From positions 1-64,000 of the forward strand of contig CAOKSY010000005.1 of assembly GCA_948471525.1 (NCBI GenBank): DNA of 64,000 bases. The letters are read 5' to 3'. Numbering within the stretch: the stretch's first letter is position 1; every line of letters begins with the position of its first letter. The translations under genes and the position numbers were made by a program. Shown in pieces: positions 25,577 to 34,357 of this stretch. A model generated the notes under the pieces. It did no database searches, was not told where the DNA came from, and was given only the letters and a program-made list of their open reading frames with translations. The stretch is from an uncultured Clostridia bacterium (GTDB lineage: Bacteria > Bacillota > Clostridia > Christensenellales > UBA3700).

Positions 25577-27601
25577 ATGCATTGGGCGGAACAGATCGCG
25601 CAAAAAATCATCGACAGAAATCCAAATAAGGAAGAATATGTTTGCGCCGCGGGCATCAGTCCTTCGGGTTCTATTCATATCGGCAATTTCAGAGATATTG
25701 CTACGAGTTACTTTGTCGCCAAATCATTGAGAAAAATGGGCAAAAAGGCAAAACTTCTTTTTTCGTGGGACGAATTCGACCGTATGCGTAAGGTTCCGGT
25801 CAACGTAGCCGCGGTAAACGGCGATATGGAGAAATATATCGGATGTCCGTACGTCGACGTTCCCAATCCTTTTCCGGACAGCGACGCAAAGAATTACGCG
25901 GAGTATTTCGAACGTGAATTCGAGCGTTCTTTGAATAAATTCGGCATACAGATGGAATTCCGTCATCAAGCGGAGATGTACCGTTCTGGAAAATATAAAG
26001 ACGAAGTGCTGCTTTCGCTCAAAAAGAGAGGCGAGATATTCGATATAATCGATTCCCACCGCACGCAGGAGGCGCAGGAAGGCGAGAGGGAGGCTTATTA
26101 TCCTGTGAGCATCTACTGTCCGGTATGCGGCAGAGACACGACCAAGATAGAAAGTCTTTCGGAAGATTGCACGCAAGCGGAGTATTCTTGCAAATGCGGA
26201 CATAAAGGACATTTTGACTTCACTAAAGATTTTAACTGCAAACTCGCTTGGAAGATAGACTGGCCTATGAGATGGCGCTACGAGGGCGTGGATTTCGAGC
26301 CGGGCGGCAAGGATCATGCGAGTATCAACGGCAGTTACGATACGTCCAAGCATATATCCAAGCAGATCTTCGGATACGAAGCGCCGATATTCCAAGGATA
26401 CGAATTTATCGGAATAAGCGACAGCAATTCTTCGACGGGCAAGATGTCGGGATCGACGGGACTCAACCTTACTCCCGAGACTCTTCTCAAACTCTATCAG
26501 CCCGAAGTCCTTCTTTGGCTTTATTCGAGAAACGAGCCGCTCAAGGCTTTCAATTTCTGTCTCGACGACGGAATATTGAGACAGTATTTCGAATTCGACA
26601 AGATGTATAACGAATACAAGAACGGCACCGCCAACGATTTGACGAAGTCTATTATCGAGCTGGCTAGCGTAGAAGGACGCAATCTCGATTTGGTCCCGAT
26701 GAGTTTGATAGTTCAGCTCGGATCCGTCGTGGATTTCAATCTCAAAATGTTGGAGTTGGTATTTGAAAAGATAGGCACTCCGTTTAAATACGAAGAGTTT
26801 AAAGACAGATTGGAGCGCGCTAAATTCTGGTTGGAAAAATGTTCTCCGCAGGAAATGAATAGACTGCGCAAGGGCAGAAATTGGCAAGTCTACGAAGCTT
26901 TGGACGATTTGGAGAAGCAGGAGATCGCTCAGCTTTACGAGTTCTTGAAAAAAGGCGGTTACGATTTGGCGGAACTTCAGACAGAGTTGTACGCTATTCC
27001 CAAGAGATTGAGAAATCTTACTCTCGAAGACAAGCAGCTAAAAGTATTTCAGGGCGCGTTTTTCAAAAACGTATACAGACTTCTCATCGATAAGGAGCGC
27101 GGACCGAGACTTTATCTTTTCCTCTATGCTATAGATAGCGAAAGATATTTGCCGCTTCTCGATTTTTCATATCCGAAGACGGAAGAGGAAATAGAGAGCG
27201 AAAAAGTTGCGGAAGAAGTCAAAGAAGAGAAAAAGGTCGAATACGGCGATCCAGATCCCGTCCAGGACATAAAGGACGAAGTCGAAATGAGCGATTTTGA
27301 AAAGATAGATCTTCGCGTATGCAAGATCGTCAAGTGTCAGGAGATACGCAAATCGCATAATTGCTATAAGCTCACGCTTTTCGACGGCAAGGATGAAAGA
27401 GTGATCGTATCTTCGATCAAGCATTATTATTCGCCTGACGAACTTGTCGGCAAAAAGATAATCGTCGTAGCCAATCTCAAGCCTGTTCGTATTACAGGCG
27501 TTACCAGCAATGGAATGCTTGTCGCCGCTACCAACAATGCATGCGGTTGTCAGGTGATTTTCGTCGACGATATCGTGCCGGAAGGAACGCAAATCAAATA
27601 A
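25577..27601 (+). CDS. lysS: Class I lysyl-tRNA synthetase with C-terminal tRNA-binding domain
   Basis: Charges tRNA-Lys with lysine; cytoplasmic, 674 residues. It is the class I (archaeal-type) enzyme: the HIGH motif reads HIGN (34-37) in GISPSGSIHIGNF, and KMSGS (289-293) matches the class I lysine-enzyme signature. A zinc-finger region (CPVCGRD ... CKCGHKG) lies between. From 571 to the end an OB-fold of the EMAPII/Trbp111 type (FEKIDLRVCKIVKCQEI ... GVTSNGMLVAAT) is fused, as in many MetRS. A charged Glu/Lys linker precedes it. ATG 25577 has AGAGGTG in place; an upstream in-frame ATG does not. The usual bacterial enzyme is class II, so this is a notable replacement. Confidence 0.93.
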   Translation: MHWAEQIAQKIIDRNPNKEEYVCAAGISPSGSIHIGNFRDIATSYFVAKSLRKMGKKAKLLFSWDEFDRMRKVPVNVAAVNGDMEKYIGCPYVDVPNPFPDSDAKNYAEYFEREFERSLNKFGIQMEFRHQAEMYRSGKYKDEVLLSLKKRGEIFDIIDSHRTQEAQEGEREAYYPVSIYCPVCGRDTTKIESLSEDCTQAEYSCKCGHKGHFDFTKDFNCKLAWKIDWPMRWRYEGVDFEPGGKDHASINGSYDTSKHISKQIFGYEAPIFQGYEFIGISDSNSSTGKMSGSTGLNLTPETLLKLYQPEVLLWLYSRNEPLKAFNFCLDDGILRQYFEFDKMYNEYKNGTANDLTKSIIELASVEGRNLDLVPMSLIVQLGSVVDFNLKMLELVFEKIGTPFKYEEFKDRLERAKFWLEKCSPQEMNRLRKGRNWQVYEALDDLEKQEIAQLYEFLKKGGYDLAELQTELYAIPKRLRNLTLEDKQLKVFQGAFFKNVYRLLIDKERGPRLYLFLYAIDSERYLPLLDFSYPKTEEEIESEKVAEEVKEEKKVEYGDPDPVQDIKDEVEMSDFEKIDLRVCKIVKCQEIRKSHNCYKLTLFDGKDERVIVSSIKHYYSPDELVGKKIIVVANLKPVRITGVTSNGMLVAATNNACGCQVIFVDDIVPEGTQIK

Positions 27602-27846
27602 TAAAAAAATATCCGAATATTACGCGCCCGCGTCCTCGATTATAGCCTTTAGAATTTTAATAAAAACAAGGCGAAATATCGGTCGGCGGGCGTATTTTTT
27701 ACGCTTGATTTTCTAGTGTTTATACTTAAAAAATTTGCAGTATCAGAAAATTTGACTTTTTTATCGCTATTTTTATAAAGACATAAAGTTTCATTAAAAT
27801 AACAAAGTAAAAACTTATATTTAATAATTTGGGCTAAAATCCTTTT
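27602..27846. other. A+T-rich intergenic stretch without a gene
   Basis: Between lysS and the operator-promoter region of the next gene I see no gene, RNA or clear terminator, only A+T-rich sequence. Confidence 0.4.
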
Positions 27847-27880
27847 ACATGTTAACTTTTTGAACGCACATGTTAACTTT
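27847..27880 (+). promoter_or_regulatory. Two in-phase direct repeats, possible activator site
   Basis: ACATGTTAACTTT occurs at 27847-27859 and again at 27868-27880, exactly 21 bases (two helical turns) apart. The pair ends a few bases before a weak -35 element. Such placement is typical for response-regulator or activator binding. Confidence 0.55.
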
Positions 27881-27884
27881 ATTT

Positions 27885-27915
27885 TCGACACCGCGGGATT
27901 TTTTTGTAGTATAAT
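27885..27915 (+). promoter_or_regulatory. Promoter of the ATPase-permease fusion
   Basis: A consensus TATAAT (27910-27915) with a poor TCGACA (27885-27890) at a 19-base spacing. The weak -35 supports dependence on an activator bound to the direct repeats. Confidence 0.45.
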
Positions 27916-28018
27916 TGACTTAAATAAAGGGAGCGAATAAGACTGAGATCGTAATTTTTGACATAGAATTTTATAGATCGAAAGCCGCATATTGCAAGCG
28001 ATAGAAAGGAGATAAAAT

Positions 28019-31000
28019 TTGCTTGAAATAAAGTCGTTGACAAAGGTATATAAGCCCAAGAAAGGGGTAGCCGTAAAGGCGTTGGATAAAGTCGATCTGT
28101 CCTTCGGCGACAGAGGGATGGTATTCGTGCTGGGCAAGTCTGGCAGCGGCAAGTCTACGCTGCTCAACGTGATAGGCGGATTGGACGGAGCGGACGGCGG
28201 TGAGATAGTGATAGACGGCAAGTCGTCGCTATCTTTCGGCACAGGCGACTATGACGCGTATCGAAATACGTATATAGGGTTTATATTTCAGGAATACAAC
28301 CTTCTCGACGAATTCACAGTGGCGGAGAACATTTCTCTCGCGCTCGAATTGCAGGGCAAAAAAGCGAGCATCGATAAAGTAAATTCAATACTTCGCAAAG
28401 TCGATCTCGAAGGGTACAATAAAAGAAAAACCGACGAACTGTCCGGCGGACAGAGGCAGAGGGTTGCGATAGCGAGGGCGCTGATAAAAGATCCCAAGAT
28501 AATAATGGCGGACGAGCCAACCGGAGCATTGGATTCTCAGACGGGAAAAGCGGTGTTTGAAACGCTGAAAAGACTTGCCGAGGACAAATTGGTCATCGTT
28601 GTCACTCATGACAGAGCATTTGCGGAGGAGTACGGCGACAGGATTATAGAGTTGGCGGACGGAAAGGTCATTGCCGACGTAAACAAAGATAGCATAGTTG
28701 ACACGCTTCAAGCGCAAAAAAGCAATATTGAGTTGATAAAATCGCGCCTTCCGTATAGAAGAGCTTTTCAGATGGGGATGAGAGGTATGCGAACCAAACC
28801 TATCAGACTTATCGTAGCGATCATACTGTGCGTAATAAGTTTCGGCATGTTCGGATTTGTACATACGGCGGCATCTTATGACAAAAAAGACGCTACGGTC
28901 AAATCTATAATGAAAAGCGGTTATGAAGCGGTATCTTTTACTTCCGTCAACGGTATTTCGTCCAATGATCTAAAACGGCTTAAAGACGAAAGCGGCGTAG
29001 ACTTTATAGGCGTAGTCAATTTCTCGGACGGAGATAATTCGCTTCCGTTGAGAAATAAGAATGCGCTGAAGAGTAAAGACAGCAGCGGTTATTACAACGG
29101 ATCTTTTGCGGGCTTTATTTCAAGCGACGCTCTGTTGTTCAACGATATGGGATTTGAATTGATAGGTAATGTGCCCAAGGCGGAGAATCAAATATTGATC
29201 ACAAAATATATGTATGAACAGTTCGCGTTGTGCGGTATAACATATTCGGATGAAAACGGAGAAGAAAAGTCTTTTGAGGGCGATTCTATTAGTACTCCTG
29301 AAAAGTTCCTGTCATGCAATCCGATTTTTCCTTGCCGTATATCTCAGGATGAGTATGCCTATTTCGATATAGTCGGAATATTGGATACAAAAGCAGATCG
29401 CGATAAAAGGTTTGAGATATTAAAACCCGATTCGCAGAGTAACGAACTGACCTTGTCGGAGTATTCTAAACTCACGGAAGCTTGTGCCGTATACTTTGAT
29501 ACTGGATTTCATTCTCTGTTGTATTTATACAAAGATGCGTACGATACCATGGTAAGTTTGCATAGCGGATCTCTAAATGCATTCGGCGAAGCGGTACCTG
29601 GAGAATTCAGGATCAGAGACGTCAATAGGGACGTATACTGCGAAGGCAGATTCGAGTCGGTTGCGAGTTCCGAGGACGTGGGCAAGATGGATTACGTGCG
29701 TTTTAACGGCGGCGATAGTCCTATTGCGAACAATGAATTGATCATAGGCGTAAACGCGGCGGCAAAGTTGTTTTCTCAGTTGGATAACGTCAGCGTTACT
29801 TTCGACGAAAAATATTTTGACGGAGCGATAGATTTTTCGCGCGCCGGAGCAGTCTCCGGCGGAAGGCTCAAAGAAATCTGCGATTTGACGGTCTATCTTC
29901 AATATGCCGAAAGCGCGTCTGTCGATGATATAAATGCTTTTAAAAATTATTTCTATGAAAAAAAAGACGAATACGGCGAGATGGTTCAGATGTTATATTT
30001 CGCAAATTGCGTCGAAGTCTTTATAGATTTTTGGAGAGATGGTTTTGCAGAAGAGATAACGTATGATTTCGAGACTATGAGCGATGCGGAATGGAGAATG
30101 GCTTATGCAGGTTATCTTTCGCAAGACCAATATAATTATTTTGACAGAGAAAGCGGAAATCATTTGAGTATAATATGCGGCTATTCTTCAAACGTGACGT
30201 CGCAACCGTGTGGATTTGAAATGTCGCAAAGGCAGGGTATAATAAAATACGTCAAACTGTTTATGGACAATAAGATAAATGCTATAAGCGGATATATGTA
30301 CTATAAGTTTTCGGACGTCGAATACAATAAGACGGATATGCTATATAACATCGTCGGCGTATATTTTCCCGAAGACGACGCGCCGTTGACTAACGACGGC
30401 TATTATAGCGATATGTATGTCTTCAACGATTATATATATATGATGGCTCAAAGATTTGTCAAACCTGCTTATCAATTCGCTATCGCGCCTATGCCTCAAG
30501 ATCGCTCGCAATTGACAAAAATCGTAGAGCTGAATTACGATGACTCTATAAGACCGCTGACGCTAATGAATGCCGTTATAAAAGAATTGGATAATTTTGA
30601 CGATATTATCGAGAGCCTACGCGTAGTATTCTTCTATATAGCTTTGGGTACCGCGGTTTTTTCAATAGTGCTTATGAGCAACTATTTTATAGTAGCTATA
30701 TCCGATCGAAAGAGGGAAATAGGAATATTGAGAGCATTGGGAGCCAAGACCTCAGATACGTTTGCGATATTCGCTGCAGAGAGTTTTGCAATCGCGTTGA
30801 CAACGTTTGTCTTTGCTTGTATTATGGCAGTTATCGCTTGCGCGGTATTTGACGCTATGTTGAACACAGTTATAATGAAAGGAGTTTCGCTTTTCAATTT
30901 CGGCATACCGCAAATCGCCCTGCTGTTTGCGATCAGCTTAGCGGTAGCTTTTGCGGCGAGCTTTGTTCCTATAATAAAGCTGTCGCGGAAAAAACCTATA

Positions 31001-31021
31001 GATTGCATAAACGATAGGTGA
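28019..31021 (+). CDS. ABC exporter, ATPase fused to FtsX-type permease
   Basis: A membrane export or mechanotransmission protein of 1000 residues. Residues 1-225 form an ATPase of the MacB/LolD type: GKSGSGKST, LSGGQRQRVAIARAL, MADEPTGALDS, VTHD. A first membrane helix is at about 262-285, then a very large extracellular domain (about 285-850) and three C-terminal helices with the FtsX signature (SDRKREIGILRALGA). The start is TTG 28019, preceded by GAAAGGAG with good spacing. Relatives act in antimicrobial-peptide resistance (BceAB-like) or toxin export. The external domain of about 560 residues is larger than usual and I do not recognise it. The possible regulator sites upstream fit an inducible system. 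Confidence 0.87.
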   Translation: MLEIKSLTKVYKPKKGVAVKALDKVDLSFGDRGMVFVLGKSGSGKSTLLNVIGGLDGADGGEIVIDGKSSLSFGTGDYDAYRNTYIGFIFQEYNLLDEFTVAENISLALELQGKKASIDKVNSILRKVDLEGYNKRKTDELSGGQRQRVAIARALIKDPKIIMADEPTGALDSQTGKAVFETLKRLAEDKLVIVVTHDRAFAEEYGDRIIELADGKVIADVNKDSIVDTLQAQKSNIELIKSRLPYRRAFQMGMRGMRTKPIRLIVAIILCVISFGMFGFVHTAASYDKKDATVKSIMKSGYEAVSFTSVNGISSNDLKRLKDESGVDFIGVVNFSDGDNSLPLRNKNALKSKDSSGYYNGSFAGFISSDALLFNDMGFELIGNVPKAENQILITKYMYEQFALCGITYSDENGEEKSFEGDSISTPEKFLSCNPIFPCRISQDEYAYFDIVGILDTKADRDKRFEILKPDSQSNELTLSEYSKLTEACAVYFDTGFHSLLYLYKDAYDTMVSLHSGSLNAFGEAVPGEFRIRDVNRDVYCEGRFESVASSEDVGKMDYVRFNGGDSPIANNELIIGVNAAAKLFSQLDNVSVTFDEKYFDGAIDFSRAGAVSGGRLKEICDLTVYLQYAESASVDDINAFKNYFYEKKDEYGEMVQMLYFANCVEVFIDFWRDGFAEEITYDFETMSDAEWRMAYAGYLSQDQYNYFDRESGNHLSIICGYSSNVTSQPCGFEMSQRQGIIKYVKLFMDNKINAISGYMYYKFSDVEYNKTDMLYNIVGVYFPEDDAPLTNDGYYSDMYVFNDYIYMMAQRFVKPAYQFAIAPMPQDRSQLTKIVELNYDDSIRPLTLMNAVIKELDNFDDIIESLRVVFFYIALGTAVFSIVLMSNYFIVAISDRKREIGILRALGAKTSDTFAIFAAESFAIALTTFVFACIMAVIACAVFDAMLNTVIMKGVSLFNFGIPQIALLFAISLAVAFAASFVPIIKLSRKKPIDCINDR

Positions 31022-31116
31022 CTTGAAAAAGCATATTGGCATATGATAAATATCGCCGAAGGGAAAACAAATAATTGCTTAATACGGATATCTCGATCCA
31101 TATTATAATAACACCT

Positions 31117-31152
31117 TAACAGACGGGCGTCCCATATGCGGGCGCCTGTTTG
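31117..31152 (+). terminator. Terminator after the ATPase-permease fusion
   Basis: AACAG ... CTGTT encloses GCGTCCC-ATAT-GCGGGCGC, a long hairpin with a small bulge, followed by TTTG. Confidence 0.65.
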
Positions 31153-31246
31153 TATCAGGGCGGAATAAATCTATAAATTTTTTAATATACTGAGTAGTGA
31201 AAATTATGTATAACTGTCGAAATTTGTAAATACTGAGCGTTTTAAA

Positions 31247-31275
31247 TTGACAATCGGCTAAAGTAAGAGTATGAT
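31247..31275 (+). promoter_or_regulatory. Promoter of the ligase-like gene
   Basis: TTGACA (31247-31252), exactly 17 bases, TATGAT (31270-31275). The expected start (about 31281) falls on the ATG itself. Confidence 0.7.
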
Positions 31276-31280
31276 TATAA

Positions 31281-32675
31281 ATGGCTATGTGGATAAGTGA
31301 AAAGTTTCAAAACAGTAAATTTTACCGTACAGTCGGCGGATTTTTCCGTTCCGATTGGTATTTGCTTACGCTTTCCGTATTGATGATTATTCCGTTTTCT
31401 TTCAAAAAGTATTTTGTCGCGCTTTGGATGTTGACGTTGCTCACTTGCGCCGCTATGGTGCTTTGCAAGGATATTTTGCCGTCGTTTGCAGGATTTCTCT
31501 TTGCGTCTATGTCGGTATTTGAATTGCACAAAATATCAACAGAAGAGATTTTTTCTACTATGTGGATAGCCTTGCCGATAGTCGCGTCGTTTTTATTCCA
31601 TATGATATTTTACCGTCAAAGGCATTACAGACCGTGTAAGACTTTCCGCAGTCAGATAGCGGTATCGATAGCTATAACATTGGCGGGTCTCGGTGCTACA
31701 ACAGCAAAAGAGTATTTTGCGTTGCCCACGTTGTATTTTTGTGTCTTCCTAGGCTTCGGTCTTTTGGGAATCTTGGTAGTGCTCGATATGTACGTTCCCG
31801 AAGAGCCTGAGTATATACAAAAATATTTTGCAAAAATCATGATGTTTGTCGGATTTACGGTCATTTTGATGTGGATGGCGGCTGTATTTCAAGATATTCC
31901 TTCTAGGGGCGAAGGCTTTAGAATTCCGTATAGGCAATGGAAAAACAATGTCGGCAACCTTATGTTGATAGCAGTGCCTGCAACGCTTTTTTACGGTACG
32001 AAAAGCCGTCATTCTTGGGCGTTTTTTATATTTGCCGCATTGGAATTGGCGGCGATAATGTTTTCGCTTTCAAGAGGATCGATGATGGTTGCGGCGGCAT
32101 TGGCTCCGTTTGAAATAATATTATTCTTTATATTCGTCAAAGATAAAAAACAGCGTATAATATGCGCGGCAATACTTGGCTTTATATGCGTGTGTATAAT
32201 GATCTTTTTGTTCGCAAACGATAAAAAGATGTGGGATAAACTTATCAACGCGTTGCATATCAGCGAGCATGAATCAAGGTGGAAACTTTATATTATAGGT
32301 CTGAATAATTTCCGCGCTCATCCGTGGTTCGGCGTGGGCTTCGGTTTTCGCGACGAGGAAGTATATCCTCTCAACGATATGGCTATATTCTGGTATCACA
32401 GCACTCCCGTGCAGATCATCGCAAGTATGGGCATACTGGGTATAGTATGTTATTTATATCAGCTGATAGTTAGATTAAAGTTGCTTTTCAAACGCAATGC
32501 GTTCAATTTGTTTATGATATTCTCGTTTGCCGGATTTGAAGGGTATTCGTGCGTGAATACCGGAGATTTTTCTCCTATTCCTTTCGCTATACTTATAGTG
32601 ATGATATTTATCATATGCGAGAAATCTGTCAAGCGCACCGATATAAAGATCGATGGGACTTATGCAAAAAAATAA
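31281..32675 (+). CDS. O-antigen ligase/polymerase-like membrane protein (Wzy_C family)
   Basis: A polytopic membrane protein of 464 residues with about eleven to twelve helices. The family region is MFSLSRGSMMVAAALAPFEI, followed by a large outward loop with HPWFGVGFGFRDEE and WYHSTPVQIIASMGILGI. Family knowledge: these enzymes ligate or polymerise lipid-linked glycans at the cell surface. No glycan cluster surrounds it, so the substrate is unknown. No ribosome binding site precedes the ATG, and the promoter sits so close that the mRNA would be leaderless. The last 23 bases overlap the next gene. Confidence 0.85.
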   Translation: MAMWISEKFQNSKFYRTVGGFFRSDWYLLTLSVLMIIPFSFKKYFVALWMLTLLTCAAMVLCKDILPSFAGFLFASMSVFELHKISTEEIFSTMWIALPIVASFLFHMIFYRQRHYRPCKTFRSQIAVSIAITLAGLGATTAKEYFALPTLYFCVFLGFGLLGILVVLDMYVPEEPEYIQKYFAKIMMFVGFTVILMWMAAVFQDIPSRGEGFRIPYRQWKNNVGNLMLIAVPATLFYGTKSRHSWAFFIFAALELAAIMFSLSRGSMMVAAALAPFEIILFFIFVKDKKQRIICAAILGFICVCIMIFLFANDKKMWDKLINALHISEHESRWKLYIIGLNNFRAHPWFGVGFGFRDEEVYPLNDMAIFWYHSTPVQIIASMGILGIVCYLYQLIVRLKLLFKRNAFNLFMIFSFAGFEGYSCVNTGDFSPIPFAILIVMIFIICEKSVKRTDIKIDGTYAKK

Positions 32676-33162
32676 ATTCTTGACAGTCTACGCCGTACTT
32701 GACGAATCTACTCAAAAACAAATCGATAATCTTGTGGAGAATTTTCCCGATATCAGCAATCAAATACGCGATAGCATTCCTTACCATATTACGCTTGGCA
32801 GTTTTCCTTTGGAAGATAGAAGTCTTTTGATAGAAAAAATTAAAAATGTTTGCGAAAATAATTGCACTTTTCCTATCAAGTTGAAAAAACTCAATCATTT
32901 CGACAATAAAGTGTTGTACATTCAACCTGCAAAGAATAAGAAACTGTATGAATTGCACCGAATATTCGATTGCAATTATGCCGACGGGCATTCTTGGAAA
33001 GCGCACATTACTATCGGCTACGGAGAAGAGTCGACTATAAAAAATGCAAAAAAAAGTATTTCGAAAATATTCAAACCTATTTCTGCCGACATAACGGCAG
33101 TCGAGTTGGGGGAATTTTTTCCCGCAGAGATCGTATATACAAAATATTTAAATAATTTATAA
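32653..33162 (+). CDS. 2H phosphoesterase (2'-5' RNA ligase family)
   Basis: A cytoplasmic protein of 169 residues with the two H-x-T/S motifs of the 2H superfamily: YHITLG (about residues 44-49) and AHITIGYG (about 117-124), with an internal beta-alpha repeat between. Family members open or close 2',5' or cyclic phosphodiester bonds in RNA or nucleotides. The gene overlaps the ligase-like gene, so the pair is co-transcribed. ATG 32662 is a possible alternative start. The substrate is unknown. Confidence 0.82.
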   Translation: MGLMQKNKFLTVYAVLDESTQKQIDNLVENFPDISNQIRDSIPYHITLGSFPLEDRSLLIEKIKNVCENNCTFPIKLKKLNHFDNKVLYIQPAKNKKLYELHRIFDCNYADGHSWKAHITIGYGEESTIKNAKKSISKIFKPISADITAVELGEFFPAEIVYTKYLNNL

Positions 33163-33397
33163 AAATGATATCGGTACGATTTTAATCGATATGTCTTTTA
33201 TATGATAGCGAATTTTTAGGTGTTGCGGACATTTTGTCTATTATTTGTTTGGATAATTTTATTGACTATCTTATTACAGGTTAAGCCGTGCGCGCAATGA
33301 CTATAGTTTCGTCGAAAATATCAGAAAAACGGAAAGATCACGTTGATCATAGCAAACGCTTTGATTATAATATCGGCAGCGTCCCACGTAGGTTTAT
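33163..33397. other. Intergenic stretch without a clear gene
   Basis: It contains a weak hairpin just after the 2H gene (ATATCG ... CGATAT, then TCTTTTA). On the minus strand 33320-33397 can be read as a short open stretch (NKPTWDAADIIIKAFAMINV) directly after the tRNA-Arg fragment, perhaps a decayed membrane-protein end. That reading is not firm. Confidence 0.3.
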
Positions 33398-33417
33398 TGG
33401 TACTCCCGACGGGAATA
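33398..33417 (-). repeat. Copy of the tRNA-Arg 3' end
   Basis: 20 bases, 19 identical to 33572-33591, the 3' end of the intact tRNA-Arg including CCA. It stops in the T-arm and no tRNA body follows. It lies 155 bases downstream of the tRNA in its direction of transcription. Confidence 0.75.
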
Positions 33418-33542
33418 CTCGTAAAGGCTCGTGGCGTTCGCAACTGCGTTGCTCGGCTGATCGAACTTGCTCGACGTGAAGTTGAATAATAAAAGTGTGA
33501 AGATATAAGTCTCGCAGTTCGGATTCCCTTGGAGAGATACGC

Positions 33543-33572
33543 AAAAGCGCCTACTTTGTAGCAGGCGCTTTT
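33543..33572 (-). terminator. Terminator of tRNA-Arg
   Basis: AAAAGCGCCT (33543-33552) pairs with AGGCGCTTTT (33563-33572). It begins directly at the tRNA 3' end on the minus strand and ends in a T run. Confidence 0.8.
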
Positions 33573-33647
33573 TGGTACTCCCGGCGGGAATCGAACCCAC
33601 AACGGTCCCTTAGGAGGGGACTGTTATATCCATTTAACTACGGAAGC
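33573..33647 (-). tRNA. tRNA-Arg (CCT)
   Basis: A 75-nt cloverleaf with CCA. Anticodon loop CTCCTAA between GTCCC and GGGAC gives CCT (codon AGG). The acceptor stem has two G-T pairs. Confidence 0.93.
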
Positions 33648-33851
33648 AAAAAATTATTTTCAAGTATAATTACTATATTATATGTTTGAGATAATGTCAA
33701 TCTTTTGAGGCAGGTTGATATAAATCGAGGTCGACTTTATAGTACTTATAGAATGGTCTTTATCGGAAAATGCAAAAAATCTGAAAATTTGAGGGAAAAC
33801 GATAGACAGTCACCGATAATTATGATAATATTATAAAGCAAAATTGATAAT

Positions 33852-33926
33852 GGCTCCATGGTCAAGCGGTTAAGACTCAGGCCTCTCACGCCTGCTACCG
33901 GGGTTCGAATCCCCGTGGAGTCACCA
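33852..33926 (+). tRNA. tRNA-Glu (CTC)
   Basis: A 75-nt cloverleaf with CCA. Anticodon loop CTCTCAC between CAGGC and GCCTG gives CTC (codon GAG). Acceptor GGCTCCA pairs with TGGAGTC with one G-T pair. Confidence 0.94.
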
Positions 33927-33959
33927 ATAAAATAGACGGCAAGTGCCGTCTATTTTATT
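33926..33959 (+). terminator. Terminator of tRNA-Glu
   Basis: A perfect 15-bp stem (33926-33940 with 33945-33959) around loop AAGT, with ATTTTATT in the second arm. It starts at the final A of the tRNA. A second 8-bp hairpin (GGAATCCC, GGGATTCC, 33960-33979) follows directly. Confidence 0.85.
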
Positions 33960-34155
33960 GGAATCCCACAGGGGATTCCGAACCAGCTCGATTACAGCAA
34001 TCTTACAATCATCTAGAAAGGTCTCACTATTTCTTCATCTGAGCGGTTCGCATTTAAGCGCAGTGAAAATCTTGGCGGCAGCCAATATCTCCGTGGAGTC
34101 GTGCAATAAGTTACTATATTTTTCCATAGGATTTTTACGTGGCTCGCATTATGTA

Positions 34156-34263
34156 ATGATCATCTTTAGATCGGTTTAGGTTCATCATTCGTTTGCAGAC
34201 GGTATACATATAGATCGATTTGCAGATAAATTACAGAAATATTTGGATGAGTTCGACATATAG
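34156..34263 (+). pseudogene. Remnant of a chloramphenicol acetyltransferase-like acyltransferase
   Basis: From 34183 the frame reads HHSFADGIHIDRF and continues to TAG 34261-34263. This is the catalytic HHxxxDG motif and C-terminal helix of the CAT family. Directly before it, codons read S-V-stop-V-H-H, where the family has S-V-Q-V-H-H, so a CAG has become TAG (34177-34179). The upstream 600 bases expected for the rest of the gene are missing or unrecognisable, replaced by tRNA-Glu and its terminator. So it is a dead C-terminal fragment. Confidence 0.6.
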
Positions 34264-34320
34264 CCCCGGCAGTTGTTATTTCTACCAATAACTCAAATCA
34301 TACATCAGTCGATAAAAAGC

Positions 34321-34350
34321 AAAACCTCGGTAGAAATATCCGAGGTTTTC
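34321..34350 (-). terminator. Terminator of the YhcH gene
   Basis: AAAACCTCGG and CCGAGGTTTT flank a 9-10-nt loop. On the minus strand it lies just past the stop at 34358. Confidence 0.8.
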
Positions 34351-34357
34351 TGTCGCA

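Noticed and set aside
34089..34098. A 10-base match (CCGTGGAGTC) to the tRNA-Glu 3' end
   Set aside because: Too short to separate from chance, and it lacks the CCA, unlike the tRNA-Leu and tRNA-Arg copies.
33943..34179. A 78-codon open frame after tRNA-Glu
   Set aside because: Its start lies inside the tRNA terminator. Only its end joins the acyltransferase remnant through a stop codon, so it is not an intact gene.
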